This document shows, one piece after another, positions 55,851 through 64,000 of a stretch of DNA of 64,000 bases (positions are counted from its first letter, which is position 1; the number at the start of each line of letters is the position of its first letter). The stretch comes from Rhynchopus euleeides (taxonomy: Eukaryota > Euglenozoa > Diplonemea > Diplonemida > Diplonemidae). Position numbers and translations under genes: made by a program. The DNA lies in NCBI GenBank assembly GCA_963210315.1, contig OY723273.1:2046001-2110000 (forward strand), in the 5' to 3' direction. Under the pieces are notes generated by a model. It saw only the letters and a list, made by a program, of their open reading frames with translations. It made no database searches and was not told the DNA's origin.

Positions 55851-56913
55851 TCTCGGGATGGGGTTGGGGGAGGGGGGGGGGGGGCGCTGAGCGGGGGGTT
55901 TAGATTCGCCGAAGAGCTGGGGGGGGGGGGGGTGGATCCGTGGGACTGGGGGTTGAGCAGCCTTTTGTCGTGAGATGCAGCAAAAAACAAATGGGGCCCC
56001 GGGTTTTGGGGGTGTGAACGAAGTGTCAAAACTAGAGGGGGGGGGGCGCTGAAGTGTGTGTGTGTCCGTACCGTGATCCGGACGGAGAGGCGAACGGATT
56101 TCCTTCCCGTGGCTTGGCCCTGCACCGAAACCTCATAAGTGTCCCATATCAATAACCCCACCCGCGAGAATGAAGGCGCCCATATCCCCCCCAGCTCTCT
56201 GCCGTAATTTAGATCGGGCAGAGCTGCAGAGGGAGGGGCACATGAGTGAGGCAATGGGTGAAGGTCCACGCCAGAGGAGTGATGCCAAAGCCGCCAAAGC
56301 CCTGGGTGGGGACCAGCCCCGTTCATCCTCAGGCATCCCCTGTCTCAGGCTTCTCGGGGCTTGCCATAGCGGGACTGACACCCGCCCCTGTCGTTTGTTA
56401 GACACCCGTGTGTGGGAGGAAGAGGTCGTCCGTCAGGGCTCAACTCACTCACCTGGTGCTCCGCACTCACTCGCCTCCACGCGTGGCGAGGGTGTGTGTG
56501 TGTATATACATGGGAGCTTCAACGCATATCCGACCCCTAGTGAGGGAGAGATGGCGGCGAAGCTATTCGAGTGCAGGCTCACCGCAGGGCGGCCCCCTGC
56601 TGGCCACCGTGAGGGCTCCTCACTACAGTGCGCAATAGAGCTCTCGTTCTCTTCCCACCATCGCGTTTGTATTGGTTTTAGATGATCCACCAGTGTGGCA
56701 GCTGCCTGTGCCTGCCATCACCACGCCATGTCCTGAAGGGTGTGGCGTGAAGGGGCGGGGGCAAGGAGGCACTGCCTCACAGCCGCTGCAGGGCGTGTCG
56801 TTTGGGGGGTTCCGTGCGGCGGGATGCATCGGGGAAGTGCAGTGGGGCACCTGCAGCATCCCACGACCCCCGCCCCTCACCCCACCTCAGGCGTCAAATA
56901 AAGAGCGCAACAG
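55851..56913. other. Intergenic G-tract region and leader of the ART-NACHT gene
   Basis: It contains three G-runs of 12 or more at 55870-55935 and a block of 8 at 56038. At 56390-56530 there is a possible diverged member of the hairpin repeat family (GACACCCGTGTGTG, then GAGCTTCAACGCA). Acceptor-like pyrimidine-AG sites lie at 56681 and 56890. No gene was recognised. Confidence 0.45.
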
Positions 56914-57169
56914 CATGCAGGGTGCTCCCTGTGTGAAGGCCCGGCCATGGAGTGCGTGGAAATCAACCATACGCAGGCAGCACAAGGCATTATGGAAGAT
57001 CATCTCAGTATCCTTCGAGTCTGGTGTCGGTCTTCAGATACACACACACACACACCGCAGGCAGTACACGACACATTGCACATTACACATTACACATCAC
57101 ACATTGCATCTGACGTGCAAGTGGCACGAACGAGGGTGTTGCAGAGCATATCACAAATCGGTGGGCGGG

Positions 57170-60100
57170 ATGGGGTCGAGTGCGAGTGTGCAGGATCACG
57201 GGGCGCCGTGGTGGGGCAATACACGCGAAGTGAAGGAGGCACTGGAGGGGGGCAAGTGGCAGCAGCTGCTGGAGGAGCACAAGGCGGATGTGAAGGCGGC
57301 GGATCCACACACCGGGCGGACGCTGCTGCACGAGGTGTTGCAGCTCGCGTGCAGAGGGGTTGACGGTGCTGCCGAAGCAGCAAAGCTCCTGGTGGAGTGC
57401 GGGGCAGCGAGCGTTCCGGACGGCGAGGGGCGGACACCGGTATGGTACGCGCTGCAGCACCGTGATGACGACACGCGCAGTGCGCTGCTGGCGGTGCTCG
57501 CCGATCAAGTACAGGAGATGCAGACAAAGGTGGTCAGCAGGCTGCGGCACTTCCTCACAGACGAGTGGCCGTGCTTGATGAAACGTGTTCCCACTGCTGC
57601 TGCTGCTGCTGCTGCCCACGCTGCATCGGAGGCACCACAGCAACAGCAGGCGTCGCAGGAGCTCCGCATCCACAAACCCACAGACAAGGACAAGACGGGG
57701 GAGCGGCTGCAGAACCACGTGGACGGGCGGAAGATCTGCTTCACGCGCAACAACAAGGCGTGGGAGACACCGCTGCTCGAGTGGCTGGTGCAGCTGCTGA
57801 CTGTGCAGCCGGATCTCGGGTACCGGGCAGTGCACGTCAACAGCGTGCTGCTGGGACTGCGGTTCGTTGTGCAGCGGGTGCTGCGACATGTGGAGAATGC
57901 GCCAGACAACATCGAGGACTGGATGGCGGTGCTCGACTGGTTCGAGCATCTGTGTGCAGGCTACCTCTTCACCACCGACTGCATGGAGTACCGGATCGAC
58001 GATACGACGGGCGACCTTGTGTGCAAAGCAGAGGGTGTGCCCATCGTCGACAAGTACCACGAAGACATGAGCGACGAGGATGTGCTGACGAACCACGGGG
58101 CGAAGTACATGCGTCCGGCACTGTACTTTGGGATGAACCAGGCGATGCGGACGATCGGGCTGTCGAAGGAAGCGCGTGAGTCGGGGGCAGGCAGTGTGTT
58201 TGAGCTTGATCCCGCACCGGCACAGCTGCACGTGATCGCGACGTTCCAGCCGCTCATCACGAAGCTGACGCGGCTGATCCGGAGCCGGCGGCTGAGCCTG
58301 ACCACGGTGTTCCGCGGGATCAACGTGAACGTGTCGGCGCAGTACAAGGTGGGGACGTCGGTGGTGTGGAACGCCTTCACGTCGACGACACAGAAGCAGG
58401 ATGTGGCGAAGGACTTCATGTACGGGAAGGCGGGGACGTTCTTTGTGATTGTGGCGAAGCAGGGTGCGGCGGAGGTGGGGTTCGCAAGCGTGTTCCCGCA
58501 GGAGGCAGAGCTGCTGTACGACAGCAACATCGAGTTCCGGGTGCAGTGGAAGCTGTCCCCAACACTGCTGCGCATGGTGGGGCAGCCGTTCGATGTGATT
58601 GTGATGCAGGAGGTGGCTGGGCACGACAACAGCAAAAACAACGACAACAACAACAACGACGCCAGCACCGCCGCGCAGACACGGGGACATACACAGTCGC
58701 ATGATGTGGCGGACCAGGTTGAGGCGGTGCGGCAGGTGCTGAAACACACGGCGTCGCTCTTTGCAGAGTTCCTGGAAGGCTACGTGGAGGGCAGAGTCGG
58801 GGACGACGCACATGTGCCAGAGGCGGAGACGAGGAAGCTGCTGCACGAGGTGGACGAGTGGCTGGCGGCAGACGGGGATGCGGAGGAGGGGGCGCGGCGG
58901 CACCCGCTGTGCCTGGTCGGGGACGGAGGCACCGGGAAGACATCTGCGGCAGTTGCCGTTCTGTGCCACCTGCTGCAGGAGGATGGAGGTGGGGTGGCGG
59001 CACAGAGAAGGAAGCCCGTGTTCCCTGTCTTTGCGGCGCTCCCGGCGATTGGCGCGGACACCATCACAACACGCGGCGGGATCGACGACTTCATCCAGAA
59101 GTCGTTCGGGCTGGAGGAGGCTGCGTTGGACTACCTGAGCAGGGCGTACGACGTTGTGGTGATCCTGGACTCGCTGGACGAGGTGGGGCTGACGCAGACG
59201 GATTTCAGCGATGCGTACAAGCAAAGTGGCGGGCTGCTGCGGCTGCACCCGTGGTGTGCGAAGCAATGCAGCGTGATTGTGACGACGCGCGGTGAGTATC
59301 TGAAGAGCGTGGGACACGAGACGTGGCAAGTGTGCGGGGACGGGACGAGGTCGCTCTACATGCAGCCGTTCACGCAGGCAGACGCAGTGACATACATAGG
59401 CAAGGTGCGTGCGGCACAGGTGGCCAAGGCGGAGCAGCAGCGGGTGGACGCGTGCTTCACTGCGGACCATCAGCGGCAGCTGGCTGCTGTGGTGTGCGAC
59501 GCAGGCGGTGCAGCTGATACATCGGTGCCGCGCAGCAACCGAGCCCTGGTGGTGGCAACTGTGGAGCGGGCGTGGGCGTTGGCTGGCGGTGACGGCGACA
59601 CCACCGGCGGCAACAACAAGGCAACACGCATTGCCGCACCGACGAACACAACGGCAGCGGACCGACAGGCAGAGGGCGAGACTGCAGGGTCATCAGTGGG
59701 TGCTTCTGCAGGGAACGGGGTGCGGGGAAACGGAAAATGGTGTGTGCAGGCTGCAGCCGATGCGGTGATGGTAGCGCTGGAAGGCAGAGGCGGCAGCACA
59801 CCGCATGCTGCAGGGTCATCAGTGTGGCTGCGTGACGTGCTTGTGTCGCTGTCGCAGCAGGCAGGGTTCTTGGAGTGGCGTGCGGCCAAGAGCACATCAC
59901 CGCTGGAGGACCTCACGGCGGCGGCAATTCCTCAACACACAGTCGCAGACGCTGAGGTGGCGGTGCTATCGCAGCTGCGCAACCCGTTCCTGCTTCACAT
60001 GGCGTGTTACGCACGGCGCGACCTATCGTCCAGCACGCAGGCGCAGTCCCTGAGTGATGTCGCGGTGTACGAGGCCTACCTGCAGAAGTATGTGGAGGTG

Positions 60101-62542
60101 GAGTTGCGCCAGGGGTCGGCTGGAGCGCGCGTAGAAGAGGTGCTGCGGGTGGGCGAACTGATTGCGTGTGCGATGCTGCAAGCACAGACGTGGCAGGGAG
60201 AACTGGGCACAGAGCGGGCGCGCTTGTTGCAGGATGACGGCGTGGATCGTGCAGAGGCGGACGAGGCGTTCCGGCTGCTGCCGTTCCGTGTGGAAAGCTT
60301 CGAGGAGGGGAGCAGCGCGTTTACATTCCGTCACAAGACGCTTGGCGAGTTCCTTGTGGCGCGGCGGCTGGCACGGAAGGGCGGTGCGGCCGACACGCTT
60401 GGGTGCAAAGTACGCAGGCCCTTCAGCCAGGATGCGCCGAACGTGCTGCAGTACTTTGCGGACACGGTGCTCGCACGTGGAGGCTACGCGCGTGACACAA
60501 AGGTGTCGGACGAGCTGCTGCCGCTGGTGCTGGCGAGCCGTGACACTGATGTCGGCGACACGGCATCACTCGCGGCTGCTTCCAATGCCATGGCACTCGC
60601 TGCGCGCACGAGATACGTATTCGACTCCGACCTGACGGGTGTGCTTGTGCACGACAGCGACGTGCGCCACGCTCGCCTGAGTGGGGCTGTGCTGAAGGAG
60701 AGCCGCTTCCACAACTGCTGGCTGGATCACGCAATGATGTCGAAGGTCGATCTCACACGCTCTGACTGGGAGGGCTGCTCCTTCGGTGCACCTCTCCCGC
60801 CTCTACTAGGCCACACCTCCTCTGTGCGCACCGTTGCTGTCACACCAGACGGATCGAAGATTATCTCGGGATCTGTCGACAACAGCGTTCGAGTGTGGGA
60901 TGCATCAACAGGCAAGGAGTTGCAGAAGCTAGAAGGCCACACCAAGACTGTGTACAGCGTTGCTGTCACACCAGACGGATCGAAGATTATCTCGGGATCT
61001 CGCGACAAGAGCGTTCGAGTGTGGGATGCATCAACAGGCAAGGAGTTGCAGAAGCTCGAAGCCCACACCTCCATTGTGCGCACCGTTGCTGTCACACCAG
61101 ACGGATCGAAGATTGTCTCGGGATCTGACGACGACAGCGTTCGAGTGTGGGATGCATCAACAGGCAACGAGTTGCAGATGCTCGAAGGCCACACCGAGTC
61201 TGTGTACAGCGTTGCTGCCACAACAGACGGAGCGAAGATTATCTCGGGATCTGGCGACAAGAGCGTTCGAGTGTGGGATGCATCAACAGGCAAGGAGTTG
61301 CAGATGCTCGAAGGCCACACCGAGTCTGTGTACAGCGTTGCTGTCACAACAGACGGATCGAAGATTATCTCGGGATCTGGCGACAAGAGCGTTCGAGTGT
61401 GGGATGCATCAACAGGCAAGGAGTTGCAGAAGCTCGAAGCCCACACCTATGGTGTGCGCGGCGTTGCTGTCACACCAGACGGATCGAAGATTATCTCGGG
61501 ATCTGACGACAAGAGCGTTCGAGTGTGGGATGCATCAACAGGCAAGGAGTTGCAGATGCTCGAAGGCCACACCAAGACTGTGTACAGCGTTGCTGTCACA
61601 ACAGACGGATCGAAGATTATCTCGGGATCTGGCGACAAGAGCGTTCGAGTGTGGGATGCATCAACAGGCAAGGAGTTGCAGAAGCTCGAAGGCCACACCC
61701 AGACTGTGTACAGCGTTGCTGTCACAACAGACGGATCGAAGATTATCTCGGGATCTGGCGACAACAGCGTTCGAGTGTGGGATGCATCAACAGGCAAGGA
61801 GTTGCAGAAGCTCGAAGGCCACACTGGCGAGGTCAACACCGTTGCTGTCACACCAGACGCATCGAAGATTATCTCGGGATCTGACGACAACAGCGTTCGA
61901 GTGTGGGATGCATCAACAGGCAAGGAGTTGCAGAAGCTCGAAGGCCACACCGAGTCTTTGTACAGCGTTGCTGTCACACCAGACGGATCGAAGATTATCT
62001 CGGGATCTGTCGACAAGAGCGCTCGAGTGTGGGATGCATCAACAGGCAAGGAGTTGCAGAAGCTCGAAGGCCACACCAAGACTGTGTACAGCGTTGCTGT
62101 CACACCAGACGGATCGAAGATTATCTCGGGATCTGGCGACAAGAGCGTTCGAGTGTGGGATGCATCAACAGGCAAGGAGTTGCAGAAGCTCGAAGGCCAC
62201 ACCAAGACTGTGTACAGCGTTGCTGTCACACGAGACGGATCGAAGATTATCTCGGGATCTATCGACAAGAGCGTTCGAGTGTGGGATGCATCGACAGGCA
62301 AGGAGTTGCAGAGTACGGAAGGCCACATCGACTCTATGCGCAGCACTGCAGTCTCATGCGATTCCAAGGTCATTGCCGTTTGTGAGGACAGGGTAGTCCG
62401 TATCTGTGCCGCATCCTGGCGTCTGTGGGCAGTGCTGAGCATTACCCCCATCGTCCCTGTGCCCTTTCAATGCGCAGGCCTAGAGACTGTGACACCACCC
62501 GCTGTGCGCGCTTTACTTGGTGGCGCTGACACTGATCGGTAG
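57170..62542 (+). CDS. ART-NACHT-WD40 STAND protein (ankyrin, ADP-ribosyltransferase, NACHT, pentapeptide, WD40)
   Basis: 1790 residues. The ATG at 57170 is chosen because it gives MGSSASVQ, an N-myristoylation signal; the frame is open upstream, with an ATG at 56914 as alternative. Order: ankyrin-like repeats (15-105); an R-S-ExE ADP-ribosyltransferase fold (about 317-482; R382 in FRG, S405 in TSTT, E445-A-E447, the ExE that marks arginine-directed enzymes); Asn-rich linker; NACHT with Walker A GDGGTGKT (584-591), Walker B LDSLDE (666-671) and the FRHKTLGEFLVARRL helix (about 1050); short pentapeptide-like stretch (about 1149-1205); twelve near-identical 42-residue WD40 repeats plus one degenerate (about 1213-1760). 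This is a STAND architecture: WD repeats sense, NACHT oligomerises, and the ART domain would modify a target protein, probably at membranes. The biological role is inferred. Confidence 0.9.
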   Translation: MGSSASVQDHGAPWWGNTREVKEALEGGKWQQLLEEHKADVKAADPHTGRTLLHEVLQLACRGVDGAAEAAKLLVECGAASVPDGEGRTPVWYALQHRDDDTRSALLAVLADQVQEMQTKVVSRLRHFLTDEWPCLMKRVPTAAAAAAAHAASEAPQQQQASQELRIHKPTDKDKTGERLQNHVDGRKICFTRNNKAWETPLLEWLVQLLTVQPDLGYRAVHVNSVLLGLRFVVQRVLRHVENAPDNIEDWMAVLDWFEHLCAGYLFTTDCMEYRIDDTTGDLVCKAEGVPIVDKYHEDMSDEDVLTNHGAKYMRPALYFGMNQAMRTIGLSKEARESGAGSVFELDPAPAQLHVIATFQPLITKLTRLIRSRRLSLTTVFRGINVNVSAQYKVGTSVVWNAFTSTTQKQDVAKDFMYGKAGTFFVIVAKQGAAEVGFASVFPQEAELLYDSNIEFRVQWKLSPTLLRMVGQPFDVIVMQEVAGHDNSKNNDNNNNDASTAAQTRGHTQSHDVADQVEAVRQVLKHTASLFAEFLEGYVEGRVGDDAHVPEAETRKLLHEVDEWLAADGDAEEGARRHPLCLVGDGGTGKTSAAVAVLCHLLQEDGGGVAAQRRKPVFPVFAALPAIGADTITTRGGIDDFIQKSFGLEEAALDYLSRAYDVVVILDSLDEVGLTQTDFSDAYKQSGGLLRLHPWCAKQCSVIVTTRGEYLKSVGHETWQVCGDGTRSLYMQPFTQADAVTYIGKVRAAQVAKAEQQRVDACFTADHQRQLAAVVCDAGGAADTSVPRSNRALVVATVERAWALAGGDGDTTGGNNKATRIAAPTNTTAADRQAEGETAGSSVGASAGNGVRGNGKWCVQAAADAVMVALEGRGGSTPHAAGSSVWLRDVLVSLSQQAGFLEWRAAKSTSPLEDLTAAAIPQHTVADAEVAVLSQLRNPFLLHMACYARRDLSSSTQAQSLSDVAVYEAYLQKYVEVELRQGSAGARVEEVLRVGELIACAMLQAQTWQGELGTERARLLQDDGVDRAEADEAFRLLPFRVESFEEGSSAFTFRHKTLGEFLVARRLARKGGAADTLGCKVRRPFSQDAPNVLQYFADTVLARGGYARDTKVSDELLPLVLASRDTDVGDTASLAAASNAMALAARTRYVFDSDLTGVLVHDSDVRHARLSGAVLKESRFHNCWLDHAMMSKVDLTRSDWEGCSFGAPLPPLLGHTSSVRTVAVTPDGSKIISGSVDNSVRVWDASTGKELQKLEGHTKTVYSVAVTPDGSKIISGSRDKSVRVWDASTGKELQKLEAHTSIVRTVAVTPDGSKIVSGSDDDSVRVWDASTGNELQMLEGHTESVYSVAATTDGAKIISGSGDKSVRVWDASTGKELQMLEGHTESVYSVAVTTDGSKIISGSGDKSVRVWDASTGKELQKLEAHTYGVRGVAVTPDGSKIISGSDDKSVRVWDASTGKELQMLEGHTKTVYSVAVTTDGSKIISGSGDKSVRVWDASTGKELQKLEGHTQTVYSVAVTTDGSKIISGSGDNSVRVWDASTGKELQKLEGHTGEVNTVAVTPDASKIISGSDDNSVRVWDASTGKELQKLEGHTESLYSVAVTPDGSKIISGSVDKSARVWDASTGKELQKLEGHTKTVYSVAVTPDGSKIISGSGDKSVRVWDASTGKELQKLEGHTKTVYSVAVTRDGSKIISGSIDKSVRVWDASTGKELQSTEGHIDSMRSTAVSCDSKVIAVCEDRVVRICAASWRLWAVLSITPIVPVPFQCAGLETVTPPAVRALLGGADTDR
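60808..62319 (+). repeat. Twelve 126-bp coding tandem repeats (WD40)
   Basis: Units start at 60808 and recur every 126 bp to 62194. Each encodes GHT...V..VAVTPDGSKIISGS, a D-x-SVRVWD strand and ASTGKELQ. Most differences sit at the same few codons: after GHT (SSV, KTV, ESV, SIV, YGV, QTV, GEV, ESL) and just before the second Asp (V, R, D, G, I). Units are otherwise almost identical in DNA, so they have been recently amplified or homogenised. Confidence 0.95.
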
Positions 62543-63347
62543 TGCACACATGGAGTGCCGTCCGACACCCGTGTGCTGTTTTTGCCGACGCTGCTCCTTC
62601 CTGCGGGAAGCAAAGGGCAACCCAGCAGCCTCTTGCTCCTCAAGGTGCATGTGTTTGGCCCTCACAGCACAGTCCACCAGCAGTGTCTAGCATGCGCTGC
62701 ACCACCCCAGCGTGGCACTGCGGTGTGACGTTGAACCGCACACCACGCCCTCCCACCCGTGGGGGACATGCATAAGGTCTTCACACTTGCCAGCGTGTGG
62801 ACCGTCAGCACCACCTCTCTGTGCACCGCTTAAGTAATGCAGCTTTGCTTGCGTTGCAGCTTCGCAGGTACCATTGCGCCCCGCTGCGGGGTGAACCTCC
62901 ACCTTGGCTGCTGCAGCATAGGCACAGATCGACCCCACCGCCTTGCCCACCCCACCCTCACCGTGCGTCAGATGTGTGCAGCTGCCCCAAGTGGCAGGCC
63001 CTCCCTCACACCTGCTTGTCGAGAACGGAGCCATACCGAATGTTCCAGGAGCTACGTAAAGAAGGGCCTCTGAAGAGAAAAGAGTCCGGGTTTTCTTTGT
63101 GCGCACGACGGATGTGTGAGATGTGTCAGCCCTCCCCCCCAGTGATGGTAAAAACCCGACCCCCAGAATAAAAACCGGAGTAAAAACCCTAAGGAGGATT
63201 CTTCATATTCCTGATTTTCCCGAATTTCCTGGATTTCCCCCGGCCCCTTAGGCGGTTTCAGGGCGGACAGGGCGGACATGTCCGGACCGGGAAATCCGGG
63301 TGTCCGGATGTCCGGGTCCACACGACGCGCTGGCAGAAATTTCCTGA
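62543..63347. other. 3' flank of the ART-NACHT gene
   Basis: Presumed 3' UTR and intergenic DNA. GACACCCGTGTGC near 62563 resembles the hairpin of the dispersed repeat family. No reading frame with a recognisable domain and no polyadenylation consensus is evident; AATAAA occurs at 63168-63173. Confidence 0.4.
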
Positions 63348-63526
63348 ACCGGTTTGAAAACAGTAACCGGTTCCTTGGGAACCGGTTGAAATCACAACGG
63401 CAAACCGGTTACTGACAAATCCGAACCGGTTGAGGACAGGTTCCGAACCGGCTGGGACCGGTTCTGAAACTGGCAAGAACCGGTTCGTGAACCGGTTTGC
63501 AGGAACCGGTTTCAGAACCGGTTCCA
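63348..63526. repeat. Cluster of AACCGGTT palindromes
   Basis: Ten ACCGGT-centred sites, most of them full AACCGGTT or GAACCGGTTC palindromes, plus one degenerate site lie within about 175 bp. The spacers are irregular (roughly 10-25 bp), so this is not a simple tandem repeat. The cluster lies about 330 bp upstream of the partial gene at the window end. Confidence 0.8.
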
Positions 63527-63858
63527 CGGCCGTGATGGCTTTTTTTTCACGGGCACGATGGTGGTGCTCTGGTGAAATTTCTGCATACGCGGTGACGGGC
63601 GTTCCATTACTATGTCCCACACACCAAATTCTGCCCAAAAATCGTCAAAAATGGACATGTCATATGCAGCAAGGGGGCAAACCACTCCCCAAATTTTGCT
63701 CAATGATTCCACGGCAAGCCAGATTTTCTGATCAATTAGTTTGTTTGAGCATGTTCCTGGCCCTTGTTTGGAAAGTAGATGACCCCGAGCTGGGGAGAGG
63801 ACGGTTGTGCTCGACCGGACGGAGAGAGAACCTTCTCCATAACCACCTCCACTCCACA

Positions 63859-64000
63859 ATGCCACAAGTGTCAGGAAGGCCGGGTGTTACAGGCCTCAAC
63901 CAGGGTTCCAAGGCTCTCCACTTCCTGGCTGCGTCAGGGATCACCGGGTACAGCGAGCAGGATTACCTGTCCCGACACCCCAGCATGTACCACCGGAAGA
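63859..64000 (+). CDS. Partial gene running off the right edge, unknown function
   Basis: The ATG at 63859 opens a frame of 47 complete codons to the window end with no stop: MPQVSGRPGVTGLNQGSKAL, then HFLAASGITGYSEQDYLSRH, then PSMYHRK. Composition is balanced and not repeat-like. The ATG follows a CCACCTCCACTCCACA pyrimidine-rich stretch. No family is recognised from so short a segment; a host gene or a transposon ORF are both possible. Confidence 0.45.
   Translation, partial: MPQVSGRPGVTGLNQGSKALHFLAASGITGYSEQDYLSRHPSMYHRK

Noticed and set aside
57083..59470. A 795-codon minus-strand frame opposite the ART-NACHT gene
   Set aside because: It is a His/Leu/Arg-rich shadow created by the GC-biased third positions of the sense gene. 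The sense strand carries clear domain motifs.
60960..62396. Alternative plus-strand frames with a repeated LSRDLATRAFECGMHQQ peptide
   Set aside because: Out-of-frame reading of the WD40 repeats. A 126-bp unit (a multiple of 3) keeps all frames periodic, and only the main frame gives WD40.
1..64000. tRNA and rRNA genes
   Set aside because: No cloverleaf with a GTTCRANNC-type T arm, and no conserved rRNA blocks, were found by eye on either strand. A covariance-model scan would be the decisive check.

Overview
This is eukaryotic nuclear DNA from a GC-rich, repeat-laden protist genome. The signs are two GT-AG introns (one with a GTATGT donor), long polypyrimidine tracts ending in AG close to start codons, a large satellite, a decayed non-LTR retrotransposon, a hAT element and large multidomain signalling genes. 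C-rich or pyrimidine tracts just before start codons, and a receptor-like protein with a cyclase-type domain, would fit a euglenozoan such as a diplonemid. No spliced leader or rRNA gene is present to prove it, so the lineage is a low-confidence inference.

Layout. (1) 1-22246 is a satellite of about 717 copies of a 31-bp monomer, with higher-order structure including a 3720-bp (120-monomer) tandem duplication. A 188-bp element is cleanly inserted at 22247-22434, and the satellite resumes to about 23389. (2) 23390-27846 is a frameshifted, 3'-truncated non-LTR retroelement on the minus strand: coiled-coil ORF, OTU-type cysteine protease, end of an endonuclease, and the start of a reverse transcriptase that runs into the satellite. 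(3) 27847-32920 contains near-identical direct repeats around two tandem arrays that share a GCCCGAGGGGCAC core, and no convincing gene. (4) 33900-38322 is mostly transposon-derived: two back-to-back elements with inverted termini that share one TA (34009-35195 and 35194-36343), a small EF-hand gene (36903-37696), and a MITE (37982-38322). (5) 38844-43649 is a 1601-residue membrane receptor with PA, Cache-like, LamG-like and degenerate cyclase domains. (6) 43650-51589 holds one intron-containing gene (47322-48262) among dispersed repeats. (7) 51590-52660 is a hAT element with an 8-bp target duplication and a truncated transposase. (8) 54129-55850 is a low-complexity hypothetical protein. (9) 57170-62542 is a probably N-myristoylated ankyrin / ADP-ribosyltransferase / NACHT / pentapeptide / WD40 protein, a STAND (NLR-like) architecture with almost identical WD repeats. 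(10) A cluster of AACCGGTT palindromes and the start of another gene end the window.

All supported host genes lie on the plus strand. No shared pathway is evident, but three of them (EF-hand protein, receptor cyclase homologue, ART-NACHT-WD40) look like signalling or sensing proteins. The strongest candidate for something new is the ART-NACHT-WD40 protein. Next come the dispersed family of short repeats that carry a CACAC-GTGTG hairpin at one end and a GCGTCAACGC hairpin at the other, and the precise insertion of one of them into the satellite.
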